Part shown: positions 1 through 6,255 of the stretch, one piece after another
How positions within the stretch are numbered: position 1 is the stretch's first letter
Layout: every line of letters starts with the position of its first letter
NCBI GenBank assembly: GCA_009699565.1
Contig: WLNX01000093.1
Span: 1-7,052, forward strand
DNA: 7,052 nucleotides
Reading direction: 5' to 3'
DNA from: Actinomycetota bacterium
GTDB lineage: Bacteria; Actinomycetota; Thermoleophilia; Solirubrobacterales; Solirubrobacteraceae
The notes under the pieces: generated by a model
Database searches by the model: none
The model's input: only the letters and a program-made list of their open reading frames with translations
What the model was told of the DNA's origin: nothing
Made by a program: the position numbers and the translations under genes

Positions 1-1438
1 CAAATGCCGCACTGGTGACCATCAGCCCCTGATCAAATGCGCTTACAACGACCTTCTGTCCCGCCGACGAGATGCTGTCGAGCGGCAATGAGCCGGTGAG
101 AATGTCCAGCAGTTGCTGATGGCTCACTCCCTCCAGCTCGTTGCTGCCGGTCTCGCCGGCAAGTTCGCTGAGCGCGACGTTCTCCATGATCGCGGTGGCA
201 AGCGCCACCCCCATCGCGGTCGAGACTCCGAAAGTAACGCCGACGATGCCTGCCGCCGTTCCCTTGCTGGCTCCCGCCGAGCTGACCTGCAGCGTTGAGA
301 TTGAGGTGAGCTGGACGCCAACCGCAGAGCCCAGGAGCACCAGTCCCAAGAGCAGAACCGGGTTGATGTGCGCCCGGATCCCGATCAGCACCGTGATGCA
401 GCCGACCCCGAGCAGCACCATCCCCGCTACCACGGGGAGCAGGTACCTTCCGCGCTTCACGAGTCCGGCACCGAACGGATTGGTAACTATCACCGCAATC
501 GTCGCGCCAAGGAGCAGCACGGCAGCTTCGATGGTGTTCAGGCCCCTCACGGTCTGGAGGTAGAGGGCAAGCAGGTAGAGCAGTCCCATCAGTACTCCGG
601 TGAAGATGAAATTGACGATGATCGAACCGGAGAAGGTCTGATGCCGCCAGACCGACATCGGAATCAGCGGGTCGCCGACCCGGCTTTCCACGGCCGTGAA
701 TGCGCCGATCAAGAGCACAGCCGCGGCGATCAGAGATACGAGCTCCGTGGTGCCAAGCTCGTCGCTCTCGATCAGCGCATAGCTGAGCACAAGAATTGCA
801 GAGGTCAGAAACACCGCGCCAACAACATCGAGTCTCTCTCCGGGTTTCCTTTGGGAGATGTCGGGCGTTGTAGCCGCTGCGAGGCCAAGACCGATTAGGG
901 CGACAGGGATTGCCGCCCAGAAGGTTGACCGCCAGCCGAGCGTCTCCAGCAGCACGGCCAGGATGAATACCGCTAGCCCGCTGGCAGCCCAGCCAAAGGC
1001 TGCTCTGATGCTGAGCGCCTTTGACCGTTCGTCCGGGGGAAACTCAAGCGTGACGAGCGAAAGGCCGCAAGTAAAGATCGCCCCACCTCCGCTGCCTTGG
1101 AGCACCCTCGCAAGAATCAGAACGTTGGGACTCTCGGCAAGTCCTCCCACAACCGAACCCAAGATCAGAATCAGACAACCGGCCGTCAGGATCCGGCGAT
1201 TACCGCGCATGTCGCCGAGGCGGCCAAACAAGGCCGCGAAGCAGGCGGTAAGAGCGAATGCGTTGACCGCCCACGCCATCTGGTCGGTCGTCCCACCCAA
1301 GTCCCTGCCGATCGACGGGACGACGATCACAAAACCATCGGAGAGCACCCAGACGAGGCCGATGAGCATGCAGATCGCTGCAAGCGACTTCCAGCGGCGC
1401 GGATTTGGGGGTCCAATCTGAGCGGTTTGCGATGCCAT
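1..1438 (-). CDS. MFS transporter, DHA2 (14-helix) family, 3' end outside window
   Basis: Integral membrane transporter of the major facilitator superfamily; 479 residues are visible before the frame runs off the left edge. I translated it by hand from the ATG at 1438. An in-frame TAG 13-15 bases upstream rules out a longer protein, but no good Shine-Dalgarno precedes the ATG. About 13 hydrophobic helices are visible (roughly 19-41, 55-76, 84-101, 106-131, 142-165, 169-190, 206-223, 231-250, 270-292, 302-325, 334-353, 358-380, 393-420). A hydrophilic loop (421-462) follows, then the start of a fourteenth helix, so only some tens of residues are missing. Motif A is GRLGDMRGNRR (72-82) and motif B is R111 to G115 (RVLQG). 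Helix 5 lacks the GPxxGG motif C expected in drug/H+ antiporters. It lies 56 bases downstream of the aminotransferase on the same strand with no evident terminator between, so co-transcription is likely. The family is secure; the substrate is unknown, and export or uptake of a glyoxylate-related metabolite is only a guess from context. Confidence 0.88.
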   Translation of the reverse strand, partial: MASQTAQIGPPNPRRWKSLAAICMLIGLVWVLSDGFVIVVPSIGRDLGGTTDQMAWAVNAFALTACFAALFGRLGDMRGNRRILTAGCLILILGSVVGGLAESPNVLILARVLQGSGGGAIFTCGLSLVTLEFPPDERSKALSIRAAFGWAASGLAVFILAVLLETLGWRSTFWAAIPVALIGLGLAAATTPDISQRKPGERLDVVGAVFLTSAILVLSYALIESDELGTTELVSLIAAAVLLIGAFTAVESRVGDPLIPMSVWRHQTFSGSIIVNFIFTGVLMGLLYLLALYLQTVRGLNTIEAAVLLLGATIAVIVTNPFGAGLVKRGRYLLPVVAGMVLLGVGCITVLIGIRAHINPVLLLGLVLLGSAVGVQLTSISTLQVSSAGASKGTAAGIVGVTFGVSTAMGVALATAIMENVALSELAGETGSNELEGVSHQQLLDILTGSLPLDSISSAGQKVVVSAFDQGLMVTSAAF

Positions 1439-1494
1439 CCGCGCTGGAGACTATTCAGCCACGTAGACCGTGCGGCTCGCGGCCTCTGAGCGCT

Positions 1495-2643
1495 CTAAGC
1501 GGCAGCGAGCGTCGGTGCGTCAGCCATCACCGTGTCGAAGGCCGCCAGGACCTTGTCAGCGGTCTCGATGTTGGCGTTGTAGCCCATCAGGCCAAAGCGC
1601 CACATCGCCGGAGCACCGGGAAGCCCGCCACCGATCTCGATTCCGTGCTCACGCAGCAACCTCTTCTGCACTCCCGCTCCGTCGATGCCCTCGGGGACCA
1701 GAACGGCAGTCAGCTGCGGCAACTGGTGGGCGGGGTCGGCAAGCAGCTCCATGTTGCGCTCGGCCATGGCGGACTGGAGGTAGGCGCCGGCCTCGGCGTG
1801 ACGCGCCCAGCGGGCCTCGAGACCTTCTGTCAGCACCTCGCGGAGCGCCTCGTGGAGGCCGAAGACCAGTGGCGAAGGCAGCGTGTGGTGGTAGGCCGGC
1901 GGCCGGGTCAGCCAGTAGGCCTCGAGCAGCTGCGGGTCAAGGTAGAACGTGTTCGGCTTCTCGTGGCCGCGCATGAATTCCAGTGCCCGCTGCGAGATCG
2001 AGATCGGCGCCATCCCCGGGCTCATGGCGATGCACTTCTGCGAGCAGCTGTAGGCGTAGTCGACCCCCCAGTCGCTGAGCGCGACTTCGATGCCGCCAAG
2101 CGAAGTAACGCAGTCGGCCATCAGGAAGGTGTCGTTGTCGCGCATTGCATCGCCGAGTTCGGCGAAGTCGTGGCGCACCCCCGAGGAGGTCTCGGCGTGA
2201 ACGACCGCCATCAGACGCGCGTCGGGGTTCTCCGCCAGCGCCTCCATCAGCGCGTCATTGCTGACCGCCTGGCCCCAGTCGGCTTCTACAGCGACAACGT
2301 TGGCGTGGTAGCGGTTTGCGATTTCAACGAGGCGGCGGCCGAAGTAGCCGTTGACTCCGATGATCACGGTCGAGTCAGGGTCGACCAGCGCAGCGATGCC
2401 GGCCTCCATTCCTGAGGTACCGGTGGCACTGATCGGCAATGTGATGCCGTCGTTCTCGTCGCGCTGGTAGACGGCGCCGAGCATTCCAGCCAGCTCGGTA
2501 AGGATCTCGTACATGTCCGGGTCGAGGTGCCCGAGCAGAGGCTTGCTCAGTGCAGCGAGGACATCGGGGCTGATGTTGGCCGGCCCGGGGCCGCAGAGCA
2601 GGCGCGGTTCGACGTTGAGCGAGGCTGGAGTTGAATTCGTCAT
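1495..2643 (-). CDS. Class-V PLP aminotransferase, alanine/serine-glyoxylate aminotransferase family
   Basis: Predicted cytoplasmic PLP enzyme that moves an amino group from alanine or serine to glyoxylate, giving glycine. At 382 residues it matches the usual family size (about 380-400). Fold-type-I marks run in order: CGPGPANISP near 17-26; GHLDPDMY at 38-45; the PLP-phosphate region TGTSGME at 74-80; ETSSGV at 151-156; Asp177 in ADCVTSLGG (pyridine-nitrogen ligand); Lys203 in SCSQK (Schiff base); YHHT at 251-254; and Arg349 in WRFGLMG (carboxylate binding). From memory, the YHHT and GLMGYNA segments resemble alanine-glyoxylate aminotransferase more than methylotroph serine-glyoxylate aminotransferase. 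(S)-ureidoglycine-glyoxylate aminotransferase is a related alternative that cannot be excluded. The ATG at 2643 follows a weak GGCAGGG about 7 bases upstream. It is divergent from malyl-CoA lyase, which also handles glyoxylate, and an MFS gene follows 56 bases downstream. The family is very likely; the amino donor is uncertain. Confidence 0.93.
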   Translation of the reverse strand: MTNSTPASLNVEPRLLCGPGPANISPDVLAALSKPLLGHLDPDMYEILTELAGMLGAVYQRDENDGITLPISATGTSGMEAGIAALVDPDSTVIIGVNGYFGRRLVEIANRYHANVVAVEADWGQAVSNDALMEALAENPDARLMAVVHAETSSGVRHDFAELGDAMRDNDTFLMADCVTSLGGIEVALSDWGVDYAYSCSQKCIAMSPGMAPISISQRALEFMRGHEKPNTFYLDPQLLEAYWLTRPPAYHHTLPSPLVFGLHEALREVLTEGLEARWARHAEAGAYLQSAMAERNMELLADPAHQLPQLTAVLVPEGIDGAGVQKRLLREHGIEIGGGLPGAPAMWRFGLMGYNANIETADKVLAAFDTVMADAPTLAAA

Positions 2644-2671
2644 GGCGCTACCCTGCCGCCTCAGACCAATA

Positions 2672-2717
2672 GGTTCAATAGTTGAAAGTATAAAATTTTC
2701 GCGTTTGGTATTGAGCC
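2672..2717. repeat. Inverted repeat bracketing the aminotransferase promoter (candidate operator)
   Basis: GGTTCAATA (2672-2680) and TATTGAGCC (2709-2717) are inverted copies matching at 8 of 9 positions, with centres 37 bases apart. One arm covers the predicted start point and the other the -35 area of the leftward promoter. Within the left arm lies a shorter palindrome TTCAA-TAG-TTGAA (2674-2686), and CAATAG is directly repeated at 2667 and 2676. The arrangement fits regulator half-sites, but no regulator gene is in the window. Confidence 0.4.
2687..2715 (-). promoter_or_regulatory. Putative promoter of the glyoxylate aminotransferase
   Basis: On the minus strand TATACT (2692-2687) matches the -10 consensus at five of six positions and lies in the only AT-rich patch of the region. 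The expected -35 position (about 2710-2715) holds CTCAAT or, at 16-base spacing, TCAATA, a poor match, which suggests activator dependence or weak basal activity. Transcription would begin near 2680, about 37 bases before the ATG at 2643. Confidence 0.45.
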
Positions 2718-2774
2718 GAGGCTAAATGTGGCATATTCACTGAGCGCAGCTGAATCGCTGTCCAGCCCCTGTTT

Positions 2775-2803
2775 TTGACAGCGGTGGGTGGGTGTGGTTC
2801 ACT
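2775..2803 (+). promoter_or_regulatory. Putative sigma-70-type promoter of malyl-CoA lyase
   Basis: A perfect -35 hexamer TTGACA (2775-2780) is followed after exactly 17 bases by TTCACT (2798-2803). The latter matches the -10 consensus at only three positions, but these include the first T and the last T. Transcription would start near 2810, leaving a leader of about 25 bases that contains the ribosome binding site. The spacer is G-rich. Confidence 0.5.
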
Positions 2804-2819
2804 GCGCGCCGCGAGCCAC
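2794..2819. repeat. Second inverted repeat over the malyl-CoA lyase -10 region
   Basis: GTGGTTC (2794-2800) and GAGCCAC (2813-2819) are inverted with one G-T wobble and a 12-base centre. The arms overlap the predicted -10 box and end just before the ribosome binding site. They contain the same GGTTC/GAGCC core as the repeat at 2672-2717. It could be an operator or, if transcription starts further upstream, a leader hairpin just ahead of the ribosome binding site. Confidence 0.35.
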
Positions 2820-2820
2820 C

Positions 2821-2828
2821 AAGGAGAG
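2821..2828 (+). promoter_or_regulatory. Ribosome binding site of malyl-CoA lyase
   Basis: AAGGAGAG, a near-perfect Shine-Dalgarno with GGAG ending 8 bases before the ATG at 2835. It decides the start codon against the upstream in-frame TTG at 2775 and is the strongest ribosome binding site in the window. Confidence 0.85.
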
Positions 2829-2834
2829 AACAAC

Positions 2835-3848
2835 ATGACGATGCCACACCGACTTCACCGTTCAGAGCTTGCAGTTCCGGGCAGCAACGAGCGCATGCTC
2901 GAGCGAGCTCCCGACGCCGGCGCAGACGTCGTCTTCCTCGACCTGGAGGACGCGGTTGCCCCTGACGACAAAGTTCAGGCACGCCTGAATGTGATCACCG
3001 CGCTGAACGACCTCGACTGGTCGGCATGCTCGGTCTCCGTCCGCATCAACGGCCTTGACACCTACTGGTGCTACCGCGACATCGTCGACGTCGTCGAACA
3101 GGCCGGCAACAACCTCGACGCAATCCTGATCCCCAAGGTCAGCAGCGCTGCCGACGTCCACCTCGTCGCAACGATGCTTGAGCAGATCGAGGCCGCAATG
3201 GACATCAAGGATCCGATTGCCCTTTACGTGCTGATCGAGACCGCGGCCGGGATGGCAAACGTCGAGACGATTGCCCAGGCCCACCCCGAGCGGCTTGAGG
3301 CGCTCGTCTTCGGCGTCGCCGACTATGCAGCTTCGATCCAATCGACCACTACGAACATCGGTGGAGTGACCTCCGATTACTCGGTCCTGACAGACCCAGC
3401 CGAAGAGGGAGCTCCGCGCGAGGCATTCTGGGGCGACCCTTGGCACTACCCGATCGCCCGCATGGCAGTCGCGGCCCGCGCCAACGGCCTTCGCCCGATC
3501 GACGGACCGTTCGGCGACTTCTCCGACCCCGAGGGCTATATCTCGGCTGCGCGCCGGGCAGCGATGCTGGGCTGCGAAGGCAAGTGGGCGATCCACCCGT
3601 CACAGGTTGAGCTGGCAAACCAGGTCTTCACCCCCGCCGACCACGTCGTCAGCCGCACGCGCCGGATCCTTGAGGAGATGGAGATCGCCGCATCGGAAGG
3701 CCGCGGCGCTGTTTCGCTCGACGGACGCCTGATTGACGCCGCATCGATCCGCATGGCCGAGAACCTGCTGGCCAAGGTTGAGCAGATCGGCGAGCGCGAC
3801 GCGATCCTCGCCGAGAGCCGATCGGCGCGCGAAGCAGCGGCCGGCTAG
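2835..3848 (+). CDS. mcl: Malyl-CoA lyase (HpcH/HpaI aldolase / CitE-like family)
   Basis: Predicted cytoplasmic Mg2+-dependent lyase that reversibly splits L-malyl-CoA to glyoxylate and acetyl-CoA; relatives also act on beta-methylmalyl-CoA (glyoxylate and propionyl-CoA). The protein has 337 residues, typical for the family. Visible marks are FLDLEDAVAPDDK (34-46), VRINGLDT (69-76, with substrate arginine Arg70), IPKV (99-102), Glu135 in LIETAAG and Asp163 in GVADYAAS (Mg2+ ligands), GPFGDFSD (224-231), GKWAIHPSQV (249-258), and GRLIDAASI (297-305), whose Asp301 corresponds to the catalytic aspartate supplied by the neighbouring subunit. The long C-terminal part after 260 separates malyl-CoA lyases from shorter CitE proteins. 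I chose the ATG at 2835 because AAGGAGAG lies 6 bases before it; an in-frame TTG at 2775 falls in the -35 box and is not a start. The loop at about 183-200 seems longer than in proteobacterial enzymes as I recall them. The gene is divergent from a glyoxylate aminotransferase. Confidence 0.93.
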   Translation: MTMPHRLHRSELAVPGSNERMLERAPDAGADVVFLDLEDAVAPDDKVQARLNVITALNDLDWSACSVSVRINGLDTYWCYRDIVDVVEQAGNNLDAILIPKVSSAADVHLVATMLEQIEAAMDIKDPIALYVLIETAAGMANVETIAQAHPERLEALVFGVADYAASIQSTTTNIGGVTSDYSVLTDPAEEGAPREAFWGDPWHYPIARMAVAARANGLRPIDGPFGDFSDPEGYISAARRAAMLGCEGKWAIHPSQVELANQVFTPADHVVSRTRRILEEMEIAASEGRGAVSLDGRLIDAASIRMAENLLAKVEQIGERDAILAESRSAREAAAG

Positions 3849-3856
3849 AGCTCCCC

Positions 3857-3875
3857 CGCGGCGCTACTCGCCGCG
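3857..3875. terminator. GC hairpin at the convergent gene junction, possible bidirectional terminator
   Basis: CGCGGCG (3857-3863) and CGCCGCG (3869-3875) form a perfect 7-bp stem with loop CTACT. It sits 8 bases after the malyl-CoA lyase stop and covers the stop codon of the leftward YrhK-like gene. No T-run follows on either strand, so if it terminates at all it is not a classical intrinsic terminator. Confidence 0.35.
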
Positions 3876-4490
3876 CACAGTGGTGGGGCGCGGCGCCATC
3901 AGCAGTGCTGCAATGAGGAACCCGAGGGCGCCAACGAAGGTCCCTACGTTGTCGAGCGTCGGGTTGACCGAGTTCACCGATCCCGGTTCACTTCGGGCGG
4001 CAATCGCCGAGATGGCGAAGAAGACCGAACCGAGCAGGTTGAACCAGGCCACTCGCCAGACTCGCGCCTCCGGATCCCATAGGCGATCTCTCATCGCACA
4101 GGCGTTGAACGCCATCACACTTGAGATGAGGAATGCGGCGGAGCCGTACACGTCGGGCCTCCAATAGCTGGGCTGTCCGTCGACGGTCGTCAGTTGCAGG
4201 AGCGCCGCCGTCGTGCTGAGGTTGAAGCACAGCGTCCCGGCAAACTGGATTGCCGACGACCACCAGTCGCTTGCAGGCCCGCCTCGCCAGCCGGCAAAAC
4301 GTGGACGGCCGCAGAGCAGCCACTGCGTCAGCGCTGCGACCGTAAAGAAGACTGACCCGGCGACGAAGGTGATCCCGGTAACGGTCAGCGAAACCGACGG
4401 AATCTCGGCCATCACCGCCCCAAGCGCAAACAGAATCGACCCAATTGCGAAGTACCCAGCCTCTGCCCGCTGTTTGCTGAACCATCTCAC
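3864..4490 (-). CDS. YrhK-like multi-pass membrane protein, function unknown
   Basis: A 208-residue integral membrane protein with about six hydrophobic segments (roughly 11-29, 36-59, 77-99, 113-131, 145-165, 181-199). The WRPDVYGSAAFLISS stretch (110-124) and the repeated arrangement of helices resemble YrhK-domain proteins, which have no established biochemical role; the match is from memory and moderate. The start is a GTG at 4490 with no visible Shine-Dalgarno. The next in-frame Met is residue 27, inside the first helix region, so GTG is the best choice, though the frame is open upstream. It begins 23 bases after the stop of the ABC permease, so it probably belongs to that operon and may be translated by coupling. 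It could be an accessory membrane partner or an unrelated passenger gene. It converges on malyl-CoA lyase with a 15-base gap. Confidence 0.75.
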   Translation of the reverse strand: MRWFSKQRAEAGYFAIGSILFALGAVMAEIPSVSLTVTGITFVAGSVFFTVAALTQWLLCGRPRFAGWRGGPASDWWSSAIQFAGTLCFNLSTTAALLQLTTVDGQPSYWRPDVYGSAAFLISSVMAFNACAMRDRLWDPEARVWRVAWFNLLGSVFFAISAIAARSEPGSVNSVNPTLDNVGTFVGALGFLIAALLMAPRPTTVRGE

Positions 4491-4513
4491 CGGCGACAGA
4501 TTGGCACAGGCGC

Positions 4514-5236
4514 CTACTTCAAGTCGCGCGTGATGAAGCGAGCGGCTCCCGCGCCCGTCACGACGATCAGCCAGACAGCCACGGTCAGAAGCGCTGCCCC
4601 AAGGGCAAGCGTCGCCGGATCTCCGGTGACGGCATCTCCTACCGACGTCGTCGCCGACCCAAGGCTGTACTTGCCGACGGTGGGGATCTGCTGCAGCCCG
4701 GTGTCAACTCCCAAGACCAGCACCAGCCCAGCGACGATTCCCGCCGTATAGCTTCGGAACAGCAGCGTTAAACCAAACGCGAGCACTCCCCAGAGGAGCG
4801 CTTCGATTCCGCCGCCCAGAGCAGCTTTGACCTGCGTCTCAATCGGGAAGTCAACCTGACCGACTGAGGCCAGCAGCGCCTCTATCAAGAGCGTGATCGC
4901 GAAGGTCACAACGATGTAGACGGCGAGCAGCAGGATCGTGCTCACCAGCTTCACGAGCACGAGGCGCACACGCGACGGCTGACAGGTCGCAGCGAGCCTG
5001 ATCGTCTTGCTCGAAAACTCGAGTCCGAACATCCAAGCTCCGAGCACGATCGCGCCGATTGCAACAGCTATCTGGGCGATCAGATCGGGAATGTCGTACC
5101 AGCTCGTCGATGTTCCCTTGGCCGGCCCAACCGTCAGCACGAGCAGTCCGCCAATCACGACAAGACCGACGGTGATCAGAAGCGCCAACCTCGGCGCCGG
5201 CATGAAGCGGACCTTCAGCAGCTCGGCGGCAAACAT
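4514..5236 (-). CDS. ABC-2 type transporter permease subunit
   Basis: Membrane-spanning half of an ABC exporter; 240 residues, normal for the ABC-2 permease class. About six hydrophobic segments are visible (roughly 15-36, 51-73, 93-120, 137-160, 162-178, 207-230). The N-terminal ELLKVR (5-10) and the block GLEFSSKTIRLAATCQP (71-87) leading to a basic VRLVLVKL helix start are characteristic of permeases paired with BcrA/CcmA-type ATPases. The start ATG overlaps the ATPase stop by one base (TGATG at 5238-5234) and is preceded by GGGCGAGG inside the ATPase end, so translation is coupled and the two products should be made in equal amounts. Substrate is unknown; in this class exporters often confer antibiotic or bacteriocin self-protection or handle lipids, but nothing here decides that. 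Confidence 0.9.
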   Translation of the reverse strand: MFAAELLKVRFMPAPRLALLITVGLVVIGGLLVLTVGPAKGTSTSWYDIPDLIAQIAVAIGAIVLGAWMFGLEFSSKTIRLAATCQPSRVRLVLVKLVSTILLLAVYIVVTFAITLLIEALLASVGQVDFPIETQVKAALGGGIEALLWGVLAFGLTLLFRSYTAGIVAGLVLVLGVDTGLQQIPTVGKYSLGSATTSVGDAVTGDPATLALGAALLTVAVWLIVVTGAGAARFITRDLK

Positions 5237-6159
5237 CAGACCTCGCCCTGGTCGTCGCCTGTTAGCCCGAGGAAGACCGATTCAAGGTCCGCCGTCCGCG
5301 GTCGCAGTTCATCCGGGTAGACCTCTGCGCCGGCAAGCAGCTCCGACACAACCGAACCTGGCTGAGGGCCGGTATCGACATGGATGGAGCCGTCCTTGGC
5401 AGATTCGGCGGCAAGCCCGGCTGCTGCGAGCGCAGCGAGAGCGGCCGGCTCTCTGCCGCCCGGCACCCTGACGATGGTTCCGGTCGTGGCGACGATCGAG
5501 TCGATCGGCCCCTCTGCAACCAGCCTGCCGTCACGAATGATCACGAGCTGATCAACCGTCCTTTCAATCTCATCAAGGACGTGGGAGGAGACGAGCGCGG
5601 TCATCCCGCGCGACGGCAGTGAGCGAATCAACTCGCGCATCTCAACCACGCCCTCCGGGTCGAGCCCGTTGATCGGCTCGTCGAGGACGACGAGCTCGGG
5701 CTCATGAACAAGCGCGAGCGCAAGACTCATCCGCTGGCGCATCCCGAGCGAGAAGCTCTTGACCTTGTCGCTCGACCGAGAGGAGAGGCCGACCGTCTCA
5801 AGAACCGCTTCGATCCTCGGGTCGCGGCGCCCGATGCCGAAAGCGGCGCCCTGAATCTGAATGTTCTGACGGGCGGTCGCCCGTTCGTAGAGAGCCGGGA
5901 GCTCAATGTGCGAACCGGTGCGCCTCACGGCAGAGGCAAAGCCCGGGGTCCCCTGGCGCTCTCCGAAGAGGGTGATCGTTCCGCCGTTGGGGGTAGCCAA
6001 CCCAAGCAAAAGTTTCATGGCAGTTGACTTGCCAGCGCCGTTCGCTCCAAGCAAACCGGTAACCGAGCGCTCCTCGACCCGGAAACGGAGTTCGTCGACC
6101 GCCCGTCGCGAACCGTAGCTCTTGGTCACCGAATCGAAGCTGAGGACCGTGGTCGCCAT
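5236..6159 (-). CDS. ABC transporter ATP-binding protein (BcrA/CcmA class)
   Basis: Cytoplasmic ATPase that powers the neighbouring ABC-2 permease; 307 residues, usual for the class. Motifs in order: aromatic A-loop near Tyr15, Walker A GANGAGKST (38-46), a Q-loop region SHIELPALYERATARQN (83-99), in which Glu86 stands where many ABC ATPases have Gln, as in bacitracin/lantibiotic-type exporters, signature FSLGMRQR (136-143), Walker B LVVLDEP (156-162) with catalytic Glu161, D-loop GLDPEG (165-170) and H-loop His193 in SSHVLDE. An accessory C-terminal region (about 220-307) ends with ADLESVFLGLTG, typical of the class. ATP binding and hydrolysis residues all look intact. The ATG at 6159 lies only 25 bases after the tRNA-Trp 3' end and has no clear Shine-Dalgarno, so translation may depend on a short leader made by tRNA processing. 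Function is confident; cargo unknown. Confidence 0.94.
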   Translation of the reverse strand: MATTVLSFDSVTKSYGSRRAVDELRFRVEERSVTGLLGANGAGKSTAMKLLLGLATPNGGTITLFGERQGTPGFASAVRRTGSHIELPALYERATARQNIQIQGAAFGIGRRDPRIEAVLETVGLSSRSSDKVKSFSLGMRQRMSLALALVHEPELVVLDEPINGLDPEGVVEMRELIRSLPSRGMTALVSSHVLDEIERTVDQLVIIRDGRLVAEGPIDSIVATTGTIVRVPGGREPAALAALAAAGLAAESAKDGSIHVDTGPQPGSVVSELLAGAEVYPDELRPRTADLESVFLGLTGDDQGEV

Positions 6160-6184
6160 GGCGGGCAGGCTAACGCTTTGCAGA

Positions 6185-6255
6185 CGGGGGACCGAGGAAT
6201 CGAACCTCGAGCAAGGGTTTTGGAGACCCCTATGTTGCCATTACACCAGTCCCCC
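6185..6255 (-). tRNA. trnW: tRNA-Trp (anticodon CCA)
   Basis: Folded by eye on the minus strand, 71 nt. The acceptor stem is a perfect 7 bp pairing (GGGGGAC with GTCCCCC, discriminator G). The D arm is GTGT/ACAT around AATGGCA. The anticodon stem is GGGGT/ACCCT around loop CTCCAAA, placing CCA at positions 34-36, which reads the UGG tryptophan codon. The variable loop is TGCT. The T arm is CGAGG/CCTCG with loop TTCGATT. The 3' CCA is not encoded (TCTG follows), so the CCA end must be added by nucleotidyltransferase. No T-rich terminator follows; the ABC ATPase start codon is 25 bases downstream on the same strand, and the FUSC gene stops 52 bases upstream. Confidence 0.96.

Noticed and set aside
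141..1489. Several plus-strand frames of 130-187 codons across the left end
   Set aside because: They are antisense to the MFS transporter, whose minus-strand frame runs unbroken for 479 residues with MFS motifs.
1439..1494. Terminator between the aminotransferase and the MFS gene
   Set aside because: Only an 8-base GAGCGCTC palindrome over the stop codon; no stable stem-loop with T-run was found.
1405..2415. 336-codon open frame on the plus strand opposite the aminotransferase
   Set aside because: It lies entirely antisense to a gene with full catalytic motifs, is rich in Arg/Gly/Val/His typical of GC-rich shadow frames, and shows no domain.
2775..2834. TTG start extending malyl-CoA lyase by 20 residues
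   Set aside because: The TTG is part of the TTGACA -35 box, and the extension carries no family similarity; the ATG at 2835 has a strong ribosome binding site.
2862..3596. 244-codon minus-strand frame opposite malyl-CoA lyase
   Set aside because: Shadow of a clearly functional gene; no recognisable domain and no ribosome binding site evidence.
6185..6255. tRNA-Trp as attachment site of an integrated element
   Set aside because: No second copy of the tRNA 3' end, no integrase and no mobile gene were seen in the window.
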